From Neostapfia colusana (Eukaryota; Streptophyta; Magnoliopsida; Poales; Poaceae): DNA of 64,000 nucleotides. Position numbers and translations under genes: made by a program. Location: positions 24,088,273 through 24,152,272 of the forward strand of contig JASWHV010000018.1 in assembly GCA_030760725.1 (NCBI GenBank). The letters are read 5' to 3'. Below, piece by piece: positions 12,373 through 25,293 of the stretch (position 1 is the first letter of the stretch; the number at the start of each line of letters is the position of its first letter). Below the pieces are notes generated by a model. That model was not told where the DNA came from and made no database searches. It worked only from the letters and a program-made list of their open reading frames with translations.

Positions 12373-15300
12373 TGAGGGGGCCCGATCCCGATCACGGGGA
12401 CGGGGCACCTCGCCCGAGGAATCGCATTGGTTGGTGCTGTGTTATGCGGCACCCAACAGCACACATATAAGGAACACAGTATTACATAAACCAAAGCGGA
12501 AGCTTACAACTGTTCTTTGTAAATAATTTACATAAAATAGCTACAGCGGAAGTCTATAAACAGCTCATGATGAATATCTAAGAAGCACTCGAGAAGAGAT
12601 CCAGCCCGCGGACTCCTCTCGCTAGCAACACGAAGACATGGCAGCAGCTAGGTTCTCCAAGGGTGACATGACTCGGAAGTTTCCGAGTCTCACCGGACAA
12701 CCTTCTGTATAGTGTCGATGTTCACCTGCAAAACCACTTATATAGCAAGAGTGAGCACAAAGGCTAAGCAAGACTTAACCGTCTCTCCTAAAGCATGGAA
12801 CTCTATATGAAAGTAACCTAGGACCTAAGCCTGTCCTTTGCGAAAAGACTCGCCTACGAGTTCATCCTTAACTTTCAGATTTTAACCATAATTGTAGTGA
12901 CCTTGCGCCCAGCAACATTGGAACTCCACAATCAAACAAGAAACGCTTCATTCCAATGTTACTTGTCCCAAGGTGAAAAATAACTTTAGTTTGCTCTATC
13001 CCTACTTCAACCATGGTTTTCATGCAATTTATAATTAGCATAACAGCATTTAAAACTTTGGCAAACTATTCCCACACAACTTGATTACTACGTCACAGCG
13101 CAGTGAGCAAGCGGTACTCATAACCGCGAGGGACGGTGATTCGAATCAAACACTACCCGGATAACTCGACACATACGCCTGCCTCTGAAGACCCAACTCT
13201 GGCGTCCTTCATTACGTCATATGTGGCAACCTTTCTCAGGTCACTAGACTGTAGAACCGGTCGCGCCGTCTCGGGCTCATAGGTCTAACGAGACGATGTG
13301 GTATGCCTCTACAACCCAGTGAACCTGGTACATCGGTTTCCTGATTCCCATATGTCAGTAAGCATCTGGTACACAACTCAATACTTGCTCCCAGGGCCGC
13401 ATACACTTTGGTCCTTGACCGACATGGGCAGAGCTACTCGACCAAGACCTCGTCTTGTCGCTGTCTAACACCTCTGCCCGGTCTCATCTTTAGAAACGTA
13501 AACTTTAGTTTGCTACCTTTTCCAATCCCTACTTATGTGGTCCGGGAACAAAGCTCGCGAGTAGATTCCAACTACTCGTCTTCTACCGGCTGTCCTAGCC
13601 TATTTAGCACGGCCTTATTCTACAGCGATGACACACCTCTACCCTTGACCTCGGGGTTCATGTTTGGTTATGCAAGTGGAGTATCAAACATCCTGGACCT
13701 AATGCACATACAAACCTCGACCAATAGTAGTGAACAAAGGAAAAATTTTAAAAACAACTTAAGTGCAAACCGGGGCTTGCCTTGGTTTTGCAGGTGTCTA
13801 AAGTCAGATAAGATGAAGTTAGTTGCTGATGATGACTTGAAACTTAATCCCTGCCTTCTTGCTCCTTGATCAAATCTTCACTTGTCCACGTTTAAGCACT
13901 ACACATTATGAACATGCATATCTTTAATTGTAAAACTTTTTGCTAACAAATGCTACAGACAAATTTAAAACTGGAACTTTGTTTAAGAATTTAAAATGAC
14001 ACTGGGGGGGGGTTTGGATGTGTGTCTAAGCACTATCCTCAAGTGAGATGTGAGGTTCATCACTTGGGGGGTGATCACCTAATGAGGTTGAATAGGACAT
14101 AATGATCCAGGGCTCTAATGGAGCTGGGAATTTTCTTGGGGGTTCCTTGTCACAAGAAAGTCTTCTGGACCAAAATTCAGAACATTTCACTAAGTGGATC
14201 ACCCAGAACAATTCCCTAAGCATTTAAGCATAAAGGAATTAATTCTGATTAATCTTGCCCTTTCATGCAAGTCTAAGTGAACCATAATTTCCTACATAGC
14301 TCAGAGAGTATGCCTGAATTTTCCTAGGATTTTTGGAGCTAAGGAATGGCTAGAACTGAATTTCCAAGTTTTGGAAATTCTCTGAAAATGTTTCTGTATT
14401 CATTTGAATACAGAAATTTGAAATTGGAATTACCTTAACTAAATCAACTCCAAATGAGCTGAAACTTTTACCGGAGTCTCCTAATATTCTAAAGAATATT
14501 CTGGCAAAATTTGGGGAATTTCGGATGAACCAAACTCCCTCTAAAATTCTTTTGCTGAAAAGCTTTAAAGAATTTCCCAGAATTTCCTATTGGTTTTCAT
14601 GCAAATTGGGTTGTACATTTGAATATAGCTCTTCATCCTGAATCCAACACAATTTGAATCACTAAATTTGGAGCTTCCTAGCAAAATTTATTAGGTTCTA
14701 AAGTTTGAACCGAATCTGGAATTCAAATTAATTCGGGAAAAGTTTAAACTCTGACAGTGGTCCCATCCCCACGTGTCAGCTGCTGCGTTCACGCCACACG
14801 GGGCCACATACCTGTCCCCGCGTTGTCACAAACTGATCCGAGGCCACAGACAATCCCACTCCCTCGCAACAGCGACTGACGCGTGGGCCAGCCCCAGTCT
14901 TCGTCCTCCTCCAGCCGCCCGCACTCCCGCGCCACCGAGCTCGCCGGAGCTCTCGCCGGGAGTGGGTTCCAGTGCTCGGAACTTGCTGGATCTCGCCGCC
15001 CCCACGTATTCTCGTGCCAGGAACACGTTGCCGGGCTTATCTCAGCTCGACGATGGCCGGAAACCTAGGTGCGACGGCGATAGCGGCTGTGGCAACTTCG
15101 GCGATGTTGCTAGGGCACTGTAGTGCTCTAACCTTGCTCCGGTTAGCTCCTACAGCATCGCCACCACCTCGGGAGCAACGTCCAGGGCTCTGATCTCGCG
15201 AGAAACGACAGCAACTAGGGTTTCACCGTGCGACCTAGGGCGATTTCGGAGAAAACTGGAAAAATTCGAAGAACCGAGGGTTTCCTCAACGGTCCTCCCT

Positions 15301-16312
15301 AGTTCTTGATCCCACGTGCCCGCACGGATGTCTACAACTGGGTTTCTAGGTCTGGTGATGAGTGGTGCACCGTGCTTCCCTAATTTCTCGGTCTGCTGCC
15401 TACGGTTCATATCGCATGTCCGCGGAAAAAGTTAAATTCCGGCGAGCACGGGCTGTGGCACGCTGCCGGCGTTGCTGTGAAGCAAGAAGAGTTACAGGCG
15501 CACCTTTTCGCTTTTGCAACTCAACGGGAGGTGCTCTGTTGTGGCTGGGCGACGGATTCTTGCAGCGGCGACTTCGCCCGGTGCCGTGGGGAAGGATTGA
15601 GCTCGCCGCCGGGGTTCCCGTGGGTTTAGCACCGATTTCTTGCGTCGGTCACGTTCAGTGAGGTCTGGCGACGCGGTGGAGGGACTCAGCGCGGCGTGCG
15701 ACTCGTTGAGCTGACCGGGCGTTGAGGAACCGACCGTGTTCTTCCGTGCGGCAGCAGCTCGGCGAGGAAAACGCGAGGTGACCGACGACAGCTGTGGGAG
15801 GTGGTTTGCGGGTGCATCGTTCACTCGGTGGGTGAACCGACTCCGGAGCAGCTCGGGAGGTGCTTCCGGTTACTCGGTCGGCAGCGCGTGGCGCCTCGCG
15901 GTGGCTCGGTGTGAGGTCAGGTGTGAACTGAGAACAGAGTAACTTCGGCAGTAAGTTAGGTCCCCCTCCTCTCACTGACCAGTAGGGCCCACAGCTCCAC
16001 TCTGCCCCAAAATATCTCCAAATTTTTGACACATTGTAAATTCATCCATGCAGGACCCAAATCCAAAAGCCATTTTGACATTTGACAATTTGTGACACCG
16101 TTTCAAATTTAAATTCAAATTTGGATGGAATTCACAAGTCCCTTTGATATTCATATCAAAGCACCTCCAAATTTGCTCCAAATTTGCCCCCTCTACAATT
16201 TGAACCTGGGGAGTTTGAATATACCCTCTGATCTATGAGTTGGTCATTGCAAATACAACTTTTTAAACATCAGTTTGCATTTTCCTCTTTGGAGATGGCC
16301 CCTCCTCTTTTG
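12373..16312 (-). repeat. 5' LTR of element A, second tandem copy, interrupted by B
   Basis: Same sequence as 7621-11578 with the 17-bp deletion near 15833. Its last five bases TTTTG (16308-16312) are the left target duplication of element B. The LTR continues at 41673. Confidence 0.9.
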
Positions 16313-19300
16313 TGTCACACCCGGTTTTTCCAAAGAACAACCAAGTGAATAACACATGTATGCCAGGATCATTTTCTCATACATGTGATGACAAATAGTG
16401 AAGCATCATTTATTACAAGCCAGGTGTCTAATATAATTAAGTCTTACATAGCAAATGTCTCGATGGATAATAATAAGTTCATCACAAGTAAATAAACTAG
16501 CAGCGGAATATTATTCTTTAGGGCTCCATCACAGGCCTTGCCCGGGGGTCTCCATGAACCTAGAAACCTTCTTCGGGTCCAAAGTATTGGTCATTATACA
16601 CCACCTCATTATCTTGACCTTAGCAGCAATATAAACCAACAAATATGCAAGGTTGAGTACCAAGGGTACTCAGCAAGTGTGGGAAAATTATATCATGCAT
16701 GGCTAGAACAAGGAGAGGTTGAACTCATGGTTAAAGCACTACGCAATTAAATACCTATCACCTTAGCTTATTAAACACCTACATTACGACACAGGTGAAA
16801 TGGTCCCAATCTCCCATCCCATCATCATAACCCAATAACCATAACATCATTTCCAATGTTAAGCTCCCCGCTTAACATCCTTAACTTTCAAAACCATCAC
16901 TCCTCTAATCATGAATAAGTCCAAGCCGCTCTTGACCGTGAGCACGGCTGTCATGACAGTTTTGACTCTGCAGAGTTTGTACCACTGTACCCACATGTAG
17001 TGATTTCATCCCCCGTTGCCGGGTGGACTAAAAGAACCTCCATTATGCCAGTGGCTACGAACCACATTCACACTTCCCAGGTGTGTAGCCAGGAGATCAC
17101 TACGAAGCCTTTACAAAGGGATTCCCGACGAGCGTGGGCCCACTGAGGTTTCACCCCTAACAGCATACAAGAGGCTCCAACCCCGCTGCAGTGGCCCCCT
17201 CTTGAGCCTTGCGGTTCATATGGTAGTCCAGCTGACACCTACTCCCCGCTCCATCCAACACACCCATACTACGCCGGGGATACACCTAATTAATTGGCCA
17301 AGCTGCCCCATCTCAGCATGTGGTTGGCACTGTAAAGCCAGGTTACATGCTCCATGAACCGGTCCTTAGGATCCAGGCAAGTACTAAACACAAACCCGAG
17401 TCTCGTGCACCCAGCACACAACCAAAACATCCAACTTGCCTTGATCCCTACCTCTACATAATTCATAATATCTCATTCAAGAGTATGGTAGAAATAAATT
17501 GATGATCTCATATCCCAAATATCCCATTCTAAGCATGGCTAAGCATATGCATAATAATAAATGACATGATAAAATAAATCCCAACCCAAGCTACAAGGAA
17601 ACAAGGTAATGCAATTCTAGGGAAACTTCCTAGCATGGGTTTCATATTTAACTTGACAATGCAAATAATTCTATCTACACATCCTAGCATAGGATCAAAG
17701 TGGTCAAGGACACTTGCCTCCTTCTTGCTGCTCTTGAAATGGGTAGTCCTGGTCTTGGAAAGAAATAACTTGCTCTTGAGCAGGTTCTACATCATACCAT
17801 CACACATAGCAAGAGAAAAACAACAATCATAAGACATAGTCCACACTTCTACTTCATACAAACCACACATTCACATTTATGAAAGTCCTTCACCATTATA
17901 TGTGTTGTAGTTACTTTATGTGTGTTGAGTTGTGGCTTGCATGCACTTTTAATCATGTGTATATGATTCCTACTTTTGTGTTCACATTTATACTTACATA
18001 CTATAGATATGAGTTTCCAATAAATTTCTTATATTCAACTACTACACCTTTTCACTACCAAGTATGTATGAAAAGTATTTTTCTTCCCCATGTGTGCCTT
18101 CATAACTTCTACCAACCCTAAACTGAACTCTTTGTATTTTAAAAACTCCATTTATCATTTACTAGTTGCTATATTTTCAGATTTATATTCCTATGCATAA
18201 TTGTGTACTTTATTATGAAATTAGTAAATCACATCATCTAAACAGAATAGGTTCTGGTCCTAAATAATTTAATAACATATTTTGACCTTTGCCTCTGATG
18301 TAAACTATCATAATTATTTTCCCTATTTTCTATAACTATTCATTACTTAAAAATGTGTCCCTAAATGTGAATAATAAATTAAACAGATTCAATTCAGGCC
18401 AAAATATGTTTTTATCTCACTCCAAAGTTTCCTAAACACTGAGAAAGTCTTTAATTAAATTTTGACAATATGTTTGTCCCACTTTTTAATTTTTAAACAC
18501 TAGCCACATATTCAATTTCCAAATTTAAATACTAAACAGGACTAAAAAGTTAAACTTACCCCACTACAGGGTCTATAATATTATTTTCAGAATTTCTAGG
18601 GGTCTAGCTACACTTATCAGAGGTGTTTTTCCAAATTCTTATTAAGTCCAGGGGCTAAAACTGATTTTTAAATGAATTTACATGATTTTTTGGAGTTCCA
18701 GGGGCTAGATCAGAAGTTTCCGGGGCTAGCTCTTATTTCCCGAGAACCCCAGGGGGTAGCACGTAAGATTTCCAGTCTTTATAACGCGGGGCTGACGTGG
18801 ACCGTTCGATTTTAAACCGACGGCTGAGATTATAACGCCGAACCGGTACGCGGGGGTTTAAACCCTACCGTGTGATTTAAAATAAACGGCGCACAAGCGG
18901 CCACGTCGCTCTGATCGAGCGCGGGCGGCGCTGCCGGCAGCGCACGGCGGCGGGAAGCGGCGGTCTCGCCGGAAACTTTCGGATCCTCGAGAATTCTGCC
19001 TAGAACTGTGATCTTATGGCATAGATCGGTAGAGGGGAGGTCAGGGATCTCACCTCGGGGGTTTTCTTGAGCTCGGAGGTCCTGGAAGGTGATCGGCGGC
19101 GAGGTCCGAGGCAAAACCACGGCGAAGCTCGTCGGCGCTGTGTTTACACCGCAAGTCACCGAGTTTTCTGCACCTGCAAGGTTCCCCGGAGGCGGTGGAT
19201 CAAGACCAGCGAGTTAGATCGGAGTTTCCGAGCTTAGATTGGCCGGAATTCACCGGAGAAGTCTCGGTTCTCACCGTAGTAAAAATCGGCGATCGCGTGG

Positions 19301-19737
19301 GAAAAACAGAACGGGGCCAGGGTTTTTATAGACGGGAGAGGGCGGCGTGTCGGTTGTGATCGAGTTTGAGTCGTCCGGGACCAAAATTCGGCTGGGGGAC
19401 GCGGTTTCTAGGGGGTAGTTTTGATTCGGGAGAGAGAGGTGTCCCGGGGTCGGCCGATCTCGCGCGAGGAAGAAGATGACGGCGGGCCCCGCATGTCAGT
19501 GAGAGGGAGAGGCGCGCGGCTGTGGGCTGGCGGGGGAAAATGGTGGGCTGGCTGGTGGGTTCGGCCCACTGGCCGGTTAGGTTTTAGTTTTCTTTTTCTA
19601 TTTCTTTTCTGATTTGAGTTTAATTTGAATTCCAGTTTGAATTTAAATTTTTGCAAAACATGCAACACGTCCAAAAATTTTTAAATTCCCCTCTTAACAT
19701 GATTTAAGGTTTTGAATCAAAATTTTGGGGTGTTACA
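16313..19737 (-). repeat. 3' LTR of element B (complete, about 3.4 kb)
   Basis: On the minus strand it runs from TGTAACACCCC to CCGGGTGTGACA, so its ends are partly inverted repeats of each other. An AATAAA poly(A) signal lies at 16414-16409. The part 17336-19737 matches 39262-41672. I see no coding sequence in it; small ORFs such as 17879-18121 recur in the other LTR copy and carry no domain. Confidence 0.88.
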
Positions 19738-19751
19738 GCTCTACCCCCCTT
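19738..19751 (-). other. Polypurine tract of element B
   Basis: On the minus strand AAGGGGGGTAGAGC lies directly before the LTR start TGTAACACC. Confidence 0.8.
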
Positions 19752-19782
19752 AAAAGAAATCTCGTCCTCGAGATTGGTGTTT

Positions 19783-22734
19783 CTAAGAAAACAATTCCGG
19801 AAATTGTGCCTTGAGCTCATCTTCCCGCTCCCAGGTGGCTTCCTCTTCTGAGTGATGCTTCTACTGCACCTTGCACATCCGGATTCTTTTATTTCTGGTG
19901 AGGCGTTCCATTGTCTCCAAAATCTTGTATGGTTGCTCGGCATAAGACAAATCCTCAGCTACATCCACTTCATTCATGGGTAACACCTCTTCAGGCGTCC
20001 TCAGACATTTCTTGAGTTTTGACACATGGAATACATCGTGCACATCCGATAGATGAACCAGTAACTCTAGTTGATACGCCACTTCGCCTTTCCTTTCCAA
20101 TACTTGAAAGGGTCCGATGTATTGAGGTGACAACTTCCCTTTCACCTTGAACCGACGAAGTCCTCTAATAGGGGACACCTTAAGATAAACATAGTCTCCC
20201 ACGTTGAAAACGAGCTCTCTTCTTCGTACATCGGCATAGCTCTTTTGGCGTGTCTGTGCTATCCTCATGTTGTTGCGAATCTCCCTCACCTTCGCCTCGG
20301 CTTCTTGTAGCACTTCTGGACCAAACACTTTACTTTCTCCTGTTTGGTTCCAAAATAGGGGAGTTCTGCACTTCCTTCCATACAAAGCTTCAAACGGTGA
20401 CATCTTCATACTAGCTTGATAGCTGTTGTTATAGGAAAACTCCGCATACGGTAAGTTCTTGTCCCAACTCCTATTGTTTTTGAGTGCACATGCTCTTAAC
20501 ATATCTTCAAGGATCTGATTGGTTCTTTCCGTCTACCCGTCAGTTTGGGGATGATAGGCAGAGCTGAAGTTCAGATGGGTTCCCATGGTTTCATGCAACT
20601 TCTGCCAAAACCTCGAGGTGAACTGTGTCCCTCGGTCCGACACTATCTTCTTTGGCACTCCATGGTAACACGCGATCCTTGACATGTACAACTCTGCCAA
20701 TTTGGATCCGCTGTAGCTTTCCTTCACGGGGATGAAGTGAGCTACCTTGGTTAGCCTATCAATGATGACCCATATTGAATCATACCCGGATTGGGTCCTA
20801 GGCAATCCCACGACAAAATCCATTCTGATTTCTTCCCATTTCCATTCAGGCACTTTAAGTGGTTGCAATAATCCCGCGGGTCGTTGATGTTCTGCTTTCA
20901 CCAACTGACATGTGTCACATAGGGCAACATGTTCCGCGACATCTCGCTTCATGCCATACCACCAATACCTGCTCTTGAGGTCCTGGTACATCTTCGTACT
21001 GCCAGGATGAATGGAATAGTCGGAATCATGAGCCTCCTTCAAAATCAATTCACGGATCTCCTTTACTTCTGGCACACAGATTCTTTTCCCGTGCCACACC
21101 GTTCCTTGTTCATCCTCTCTAAAACCAGGAGCTTTATTTGTCATGATGAGCTGTCTGATCTCTTGTATCTTCTCATCATTCTTTTGGCCCTCGCGTATGT
21201 CTCGCTCGAGTGTGGAGTCCACTTCCATGGCGATGGCTTCACCACTATTTACTAGACATAGATTGAGCCTTATAACCTCGTCCTTCAATTCTGCAGGCAT
21301 GTCCTTCAAGCTCAACTTATTGACATGCACTTTCCGACTCAAAGCATCGGCCACGATGTTTGCTTTCCCAGGATGATAGTTGATGCCCACATCAAAGTCA
21401 TTGATTAGCTCTAACCATCTCCTTTGTCTGAGGTTGAGATCTGGCTGTGTGAAAATGTACTTCAAACTCTTATGATCCGTATATATCTCTGTCCTCTTCC
21501 CCATCAAATAGTGTCACCAGATTTTCAACGCGTGTACCACTGCGGCTAGTTCTAGGTCATGTGTAGGATAGTTTTTCTCGTGCTTCCGAAGCTGCCGGGA
21601 TGCATAAGCCACGACATGTCCTTCTTGCATGAGAACACATCCCAACCCAATTCCAGAGGCATTGCAGTACACTGTGAAATTCTTCTGCATATCTGGCATA
21701 ACCAACACTGGGGCTGTTGTCAATCTCTTCTTTAGCTCCTGAAAGCTCGTCTCGCACTGTGGCGTCCAGGTGAATGTGATTCCCTTCTCCAACAGTTTGG
21801 TGAGTGGTCTCGAGATCTTGGAGAATACCTCAATAAACCGTCGATAGTATCCAGCCAATCCCAAAAAGCTTCGAACTTCCCCGACATTTTCAGGGGTCTT
21901 CCACTTCTGTATATCCTCGATTTTGGCGGGATCTACGGAGATTCCTCCCTCCGAGATTATATGTCCTAAAAAGGGAACTCTCTTCAGCCAAAACTCACAC
22001 TTGCTCAACTTGGCATATAGTTGGTGTTCTCTCAGCCTCTGCAACACCAACCTTAGATGTTTCTCATGTTCTTCTTCATCTTTGGAGAAGACGAGAATGT
22101 CATCTATGAAAACCACCACAAATTTGTCTAGATATTCCATGAATACCTTTTTCATGAGATACATGAAGTATGCCGGGGCATTGGTTAGCCCGAAAGGCAT
22201 GACAGTGTATTCATACAGTCCGTACCGAGATACGAAAGCTGTCTTGGGAATATCAGATTGCCTTATCTTGAGTTGGTGGTATCCCGACCTGAGATCAATT
22301 TTCGAGAACACACAAGCTCCCCTCAACTGATCAAACAAGTCTTCAATGCGAGGCAATGGGTACTTATTCTTGATGGTTACCTCATTCAAAGCACGGTAAT
22401 CCATGCATAACCTTTGGGTCCCGTCCTTCTTGGGCACAAATATCACCGGAGCTCCCCATGGTGAGGAACTACGGCGAATATACCCCTTCACCGTCAATTC
22501 TCTCAAATGATCCTTGAGTTCTTCTAGCTGCTTGGAGTCCATCCGATAAGGTCTCTTGTATATCGGGGATGTTCCCGGTACTAGCTCAATTGCGAATTCC
22601 ACTTCACGGTCGGGAGGCATACCTGGCTACTCCTCCGGAAAAACATCTGGATATTCCCTGATAGTCCTGATTTCCTCAACTTTCACCTCCACTTGATTTA
22701 ATTTAATGTCCCTCCTAGGCTCGTGTATCGTTAT
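19783..22734 (-). pseudogene. pol: Element B pol: RT, RNase H, integrase, chromodomain (broken)
   Basis: RT with FIDDILVFSK near 22110, RNase H from FTVYCNASG near 21680, integrase zinc finger (SIHPGSTKMY, CDTCQLVK), catalytic blocks MDFVVGLP, VSDRGTQF and TERTNQ, GPF motif and chromodomain (EEATWEREDE near 19830). In-frame stops: TAG before PGMPPD (about 22622), TGA in RNase H after ALKIW (about 21511), TAG in integrase after PQTDG (about 20530) and TAG at 19861 where Trp of the chromodomain is expected. The 5' side of the same polyprotein continues at 38176 beyond element C. Note Asn for the usual Asp in the RNase H motif (YCNAS), which removes a catalytic residue. Confidence 0.9.
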
Positions 22735-22739
22735 GAACT
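22735..22739. repeat. Target site duplication of element C, left copy (GAACT)
   Basis: GAACT before the LTR start TGTAAGGG; the right copy is 38176-38180. Removing C and one copy brings the B protease and RT regions together. Confidence 0.95.
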
Positions 22740-23495
22740 TGTAAGGGCCTCAGTTTTTGACACCCATTTGCAGTGTTCATCCCCACACCACACACCTCAT
22801 TTGAGGAAAAATGATGAACACAAATAAAGAGCAAGTAACAATTATCAACATGCTCATTAGGGAACAAACTCACACATTGCAAAAGTGGTACTTCCCACAT
22901 GTGATATAGATGGGCTGGACATATGAAAACTCCTACACTTTGCCAAGGATGTCCATGCCAAGTTTCACCCAAATTCAAAACATTTTTGAGGTCATCTTGG
23001 GTGTAGATAGGAAAGGGGCAGTTTGAAAACATATTCAAATTCAAACTGTTTTCACCCACTGAATTTAAAAGTGGAAGGCATATTCTTGCTCAGCACATTT
23101 TTGTGAGCTCACACACCAATTTTCACTCCATTTGGAGTTGATCTTGACATGAGCTAAGGGGGAGAAATTCAAACTTTATTTGAATTTCAAACTGCACTTG
23201 TGCTGAAATTCATTCAAACCAAACCTCATTTGAACTTTGATCAATTCAAATGGCTCTTGGGTGAATAATTTGAGTTGCCAAGGGTAGAATAGGGTTCACT
23301 GTTTACCACAGCTGTTAGGAATAAATTTCAGAGGTTAAAAGAGGAGTGGGACCCACATGTCAGCCTCAGCCTCAAAGCAAACCGACTGAACCACAGTTCA
23401 GTCGGTTCCCGGCTGTTGTGCGCGCGCGCCACCGAAGGGGCCGGCCGGCGCCAGCTCCTGCTGCGTGCCCCAAGCCGGAGGCCAGCCGGCCGAGC

Positions 23496-23502
23496 TATTT
23501 AT
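23496..23502 (+). promoter_or_regulatory. TATA-like box in element C LTR
   Basis: CTATTTATTCC in a GC-rich context, about 755 bp into the LTR; the same site is at 34886-34892 in the 3' LTR. It is the best TATA candidate seen, but the transcription start is not known. Confidence 0.4.
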
Positions 23503-25293
23503 TCCCTCCCCGGCGTGCCTCAGTCACCATTTCCCCGAGCTACCGACGTGCGCGACTGCTTTTCCCACTGCCATCGCCGCCGCTCGAGTTCCTGCTTGAT
23601 CAAGCCGATCGCAGCTCCCTCTTTCCATTCCAAGGTCCCAGCAAGGTACTAGCAACCATCCTCCATCCTTCCCATGGATAGAAATCGATTGAAACCGAGT
23701 GATATCGGCTGTGCCGAAAGATCAAACTCGGAACTGGAAACCGCCGCACCTCGGGCTCTCGTGGACAGCCCAACCTGGGCGTTGTCACGCCCGAGCCAAG
23801 GCACCCTTGGACGCGCAAGTGATCGGTGCTGCTCATCCCCGAGCCACAGCTCGAGTGGTTGCTCACCGGCGGCGAATTTCCACTTTTCCCCTTTCTGTGT
23901 GCAGAACGACCTTCGGGTACGATTCTGTTTAATTCGTGCTCTAGAAAGGATTAGAGGGCCTCAGGCCACTCCCACACGAGCTAGACACGGTGACGCACAA
24001 GTTGCCTTCACAACTCTGGGCCGGAGAACCTCTGTGCCCGGCGTAATTCAAGGTCTACTAATGGCGGAACGAACGGGGGGTATCGGGCGCACGGTGAGGA
24101 CCTATTTCGGGCCTTCCCCGAGCTGCCCCGAGTTCATGTCGACCTTCTCTGAGGTCCACTGATGCTCCCCGACCGATTTCCCAAGTAGCTGAGGTACTAG
24201 GAGCATCAGCCGACATGGCCGAAGTCGTTCCGATATGGCGGCTCGTCGCCGACCATGCTCCGGCCGTTGTCATGAGCAGCTGACCCTCGGATCATGTTCC
24301 CCAAGTAAAAGTAGGCAGGGGCGGCCAGAATCAAGAAGTTTGAAGCTGTACAGCAGCCGGCGGCGAGCTCTCCGGCGAAGTCCCTCGGCGGCGGAGCGCG
24401 GGTGTCGCGAGGTTGAAGAAGGGGGTGGACCCCAGCTGTCAGCGGCCGATATTTTGAATCGGGATCCGGCTGCGGCCGGGATCGGGTGTGCTGGCGCGCA
24501 AAAGCCTTGTGGGCCGCGGTGTGTTGTCGCTTCGGCGTGCGACGCGTGTCCCCTGGGCCCACGCGCGAGTTTAAACTTTTCCCCGATTTTCAGATTTCCT
24601 TCAAACTTCAAATCCTTATAACTTTGGCTAGAAAGCTCCAAATTGAGTGAACCAAATTTTGCTGGATTCAGCTCTTTGAGTACTTTCCAGAAAATCAAGT
24701 GTCACTTCATGAGATTCCTTAATTCTCCAGAATTAATTCCTTAAAGTTTAAACTGTTAGGAATTTTAACTGGAGAATCATTTGGAGGAAAATCCTGAAAT
24801 TTTGCTGAGATGTTCACCAAAATATCCTTGAACTACCATAAAAATTTCAGATCCATTTGAGCTCATTTAGTCCACCTAATGGTGTGATTAGTAAAACTGT
24901 TCCAGAGAAAATAGAAAATGTTCAGAAACATTTTCAGAATTTTCTCTGAAATTGTTTAGCTCATATCTTTAGTTAGAGACTTCCAAATTAAGTGAGACCA
25001 ATTCCATTAGAACCCTCTGAAAATCTAGTTTTCAGAAAGTCATAGTTTGTTTCATGAAAATACCTAGAACACCCTAAAAGCCTTTAATTAAGGTCAAGGA
25101 CATAATTATTTGTGGAGGGCTCAAATGAGCTTTGCTGCAACTAAAACTTGACCAAGTCTCTGTTTAGGTTGTAACCAAGCCACAGTAAAAGTTTCACAGT
25201 CATTAGGTCTATCTAGTAAAGGTTATAGACTTCACAACTTCAAAGTTAATACAAAAGCATTTAATTAATACATACATTGTTCTTATCATGTAG

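Larger units (their letters stand above)
7002..16487. repeat. Tandem duplication of about 4.75 kb (7002-11753 and 11754-16487)
   Basis: Each unit holds 0.6 kb of A leader, the primer site, nearly all of the A 5' LTR and the first 175 bp of the B LTR. The junction at 11754 joins B LTR sequence (ATCACAA) to A leader sequence (TATCATTG) through the shared bases GTA. The copies differ by roughly 21 substitutions, a G-run length change near 9252 versus 14005, and a 17-bp deletion in the second copy near 15833 (about 0.45% by eye). Because B sequence is inside the unit, the duplication came after the B insertion. Confidence 0.9.

Noticed and set aside
23674..24162. 162-aa ORF in the C LTR, repeated exactly at 35064-35552
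   Set aside because: Identity only reflects the young LTR pair; overlapping ORFs on both strands in a GC-rich stretch; no recognisable domain.
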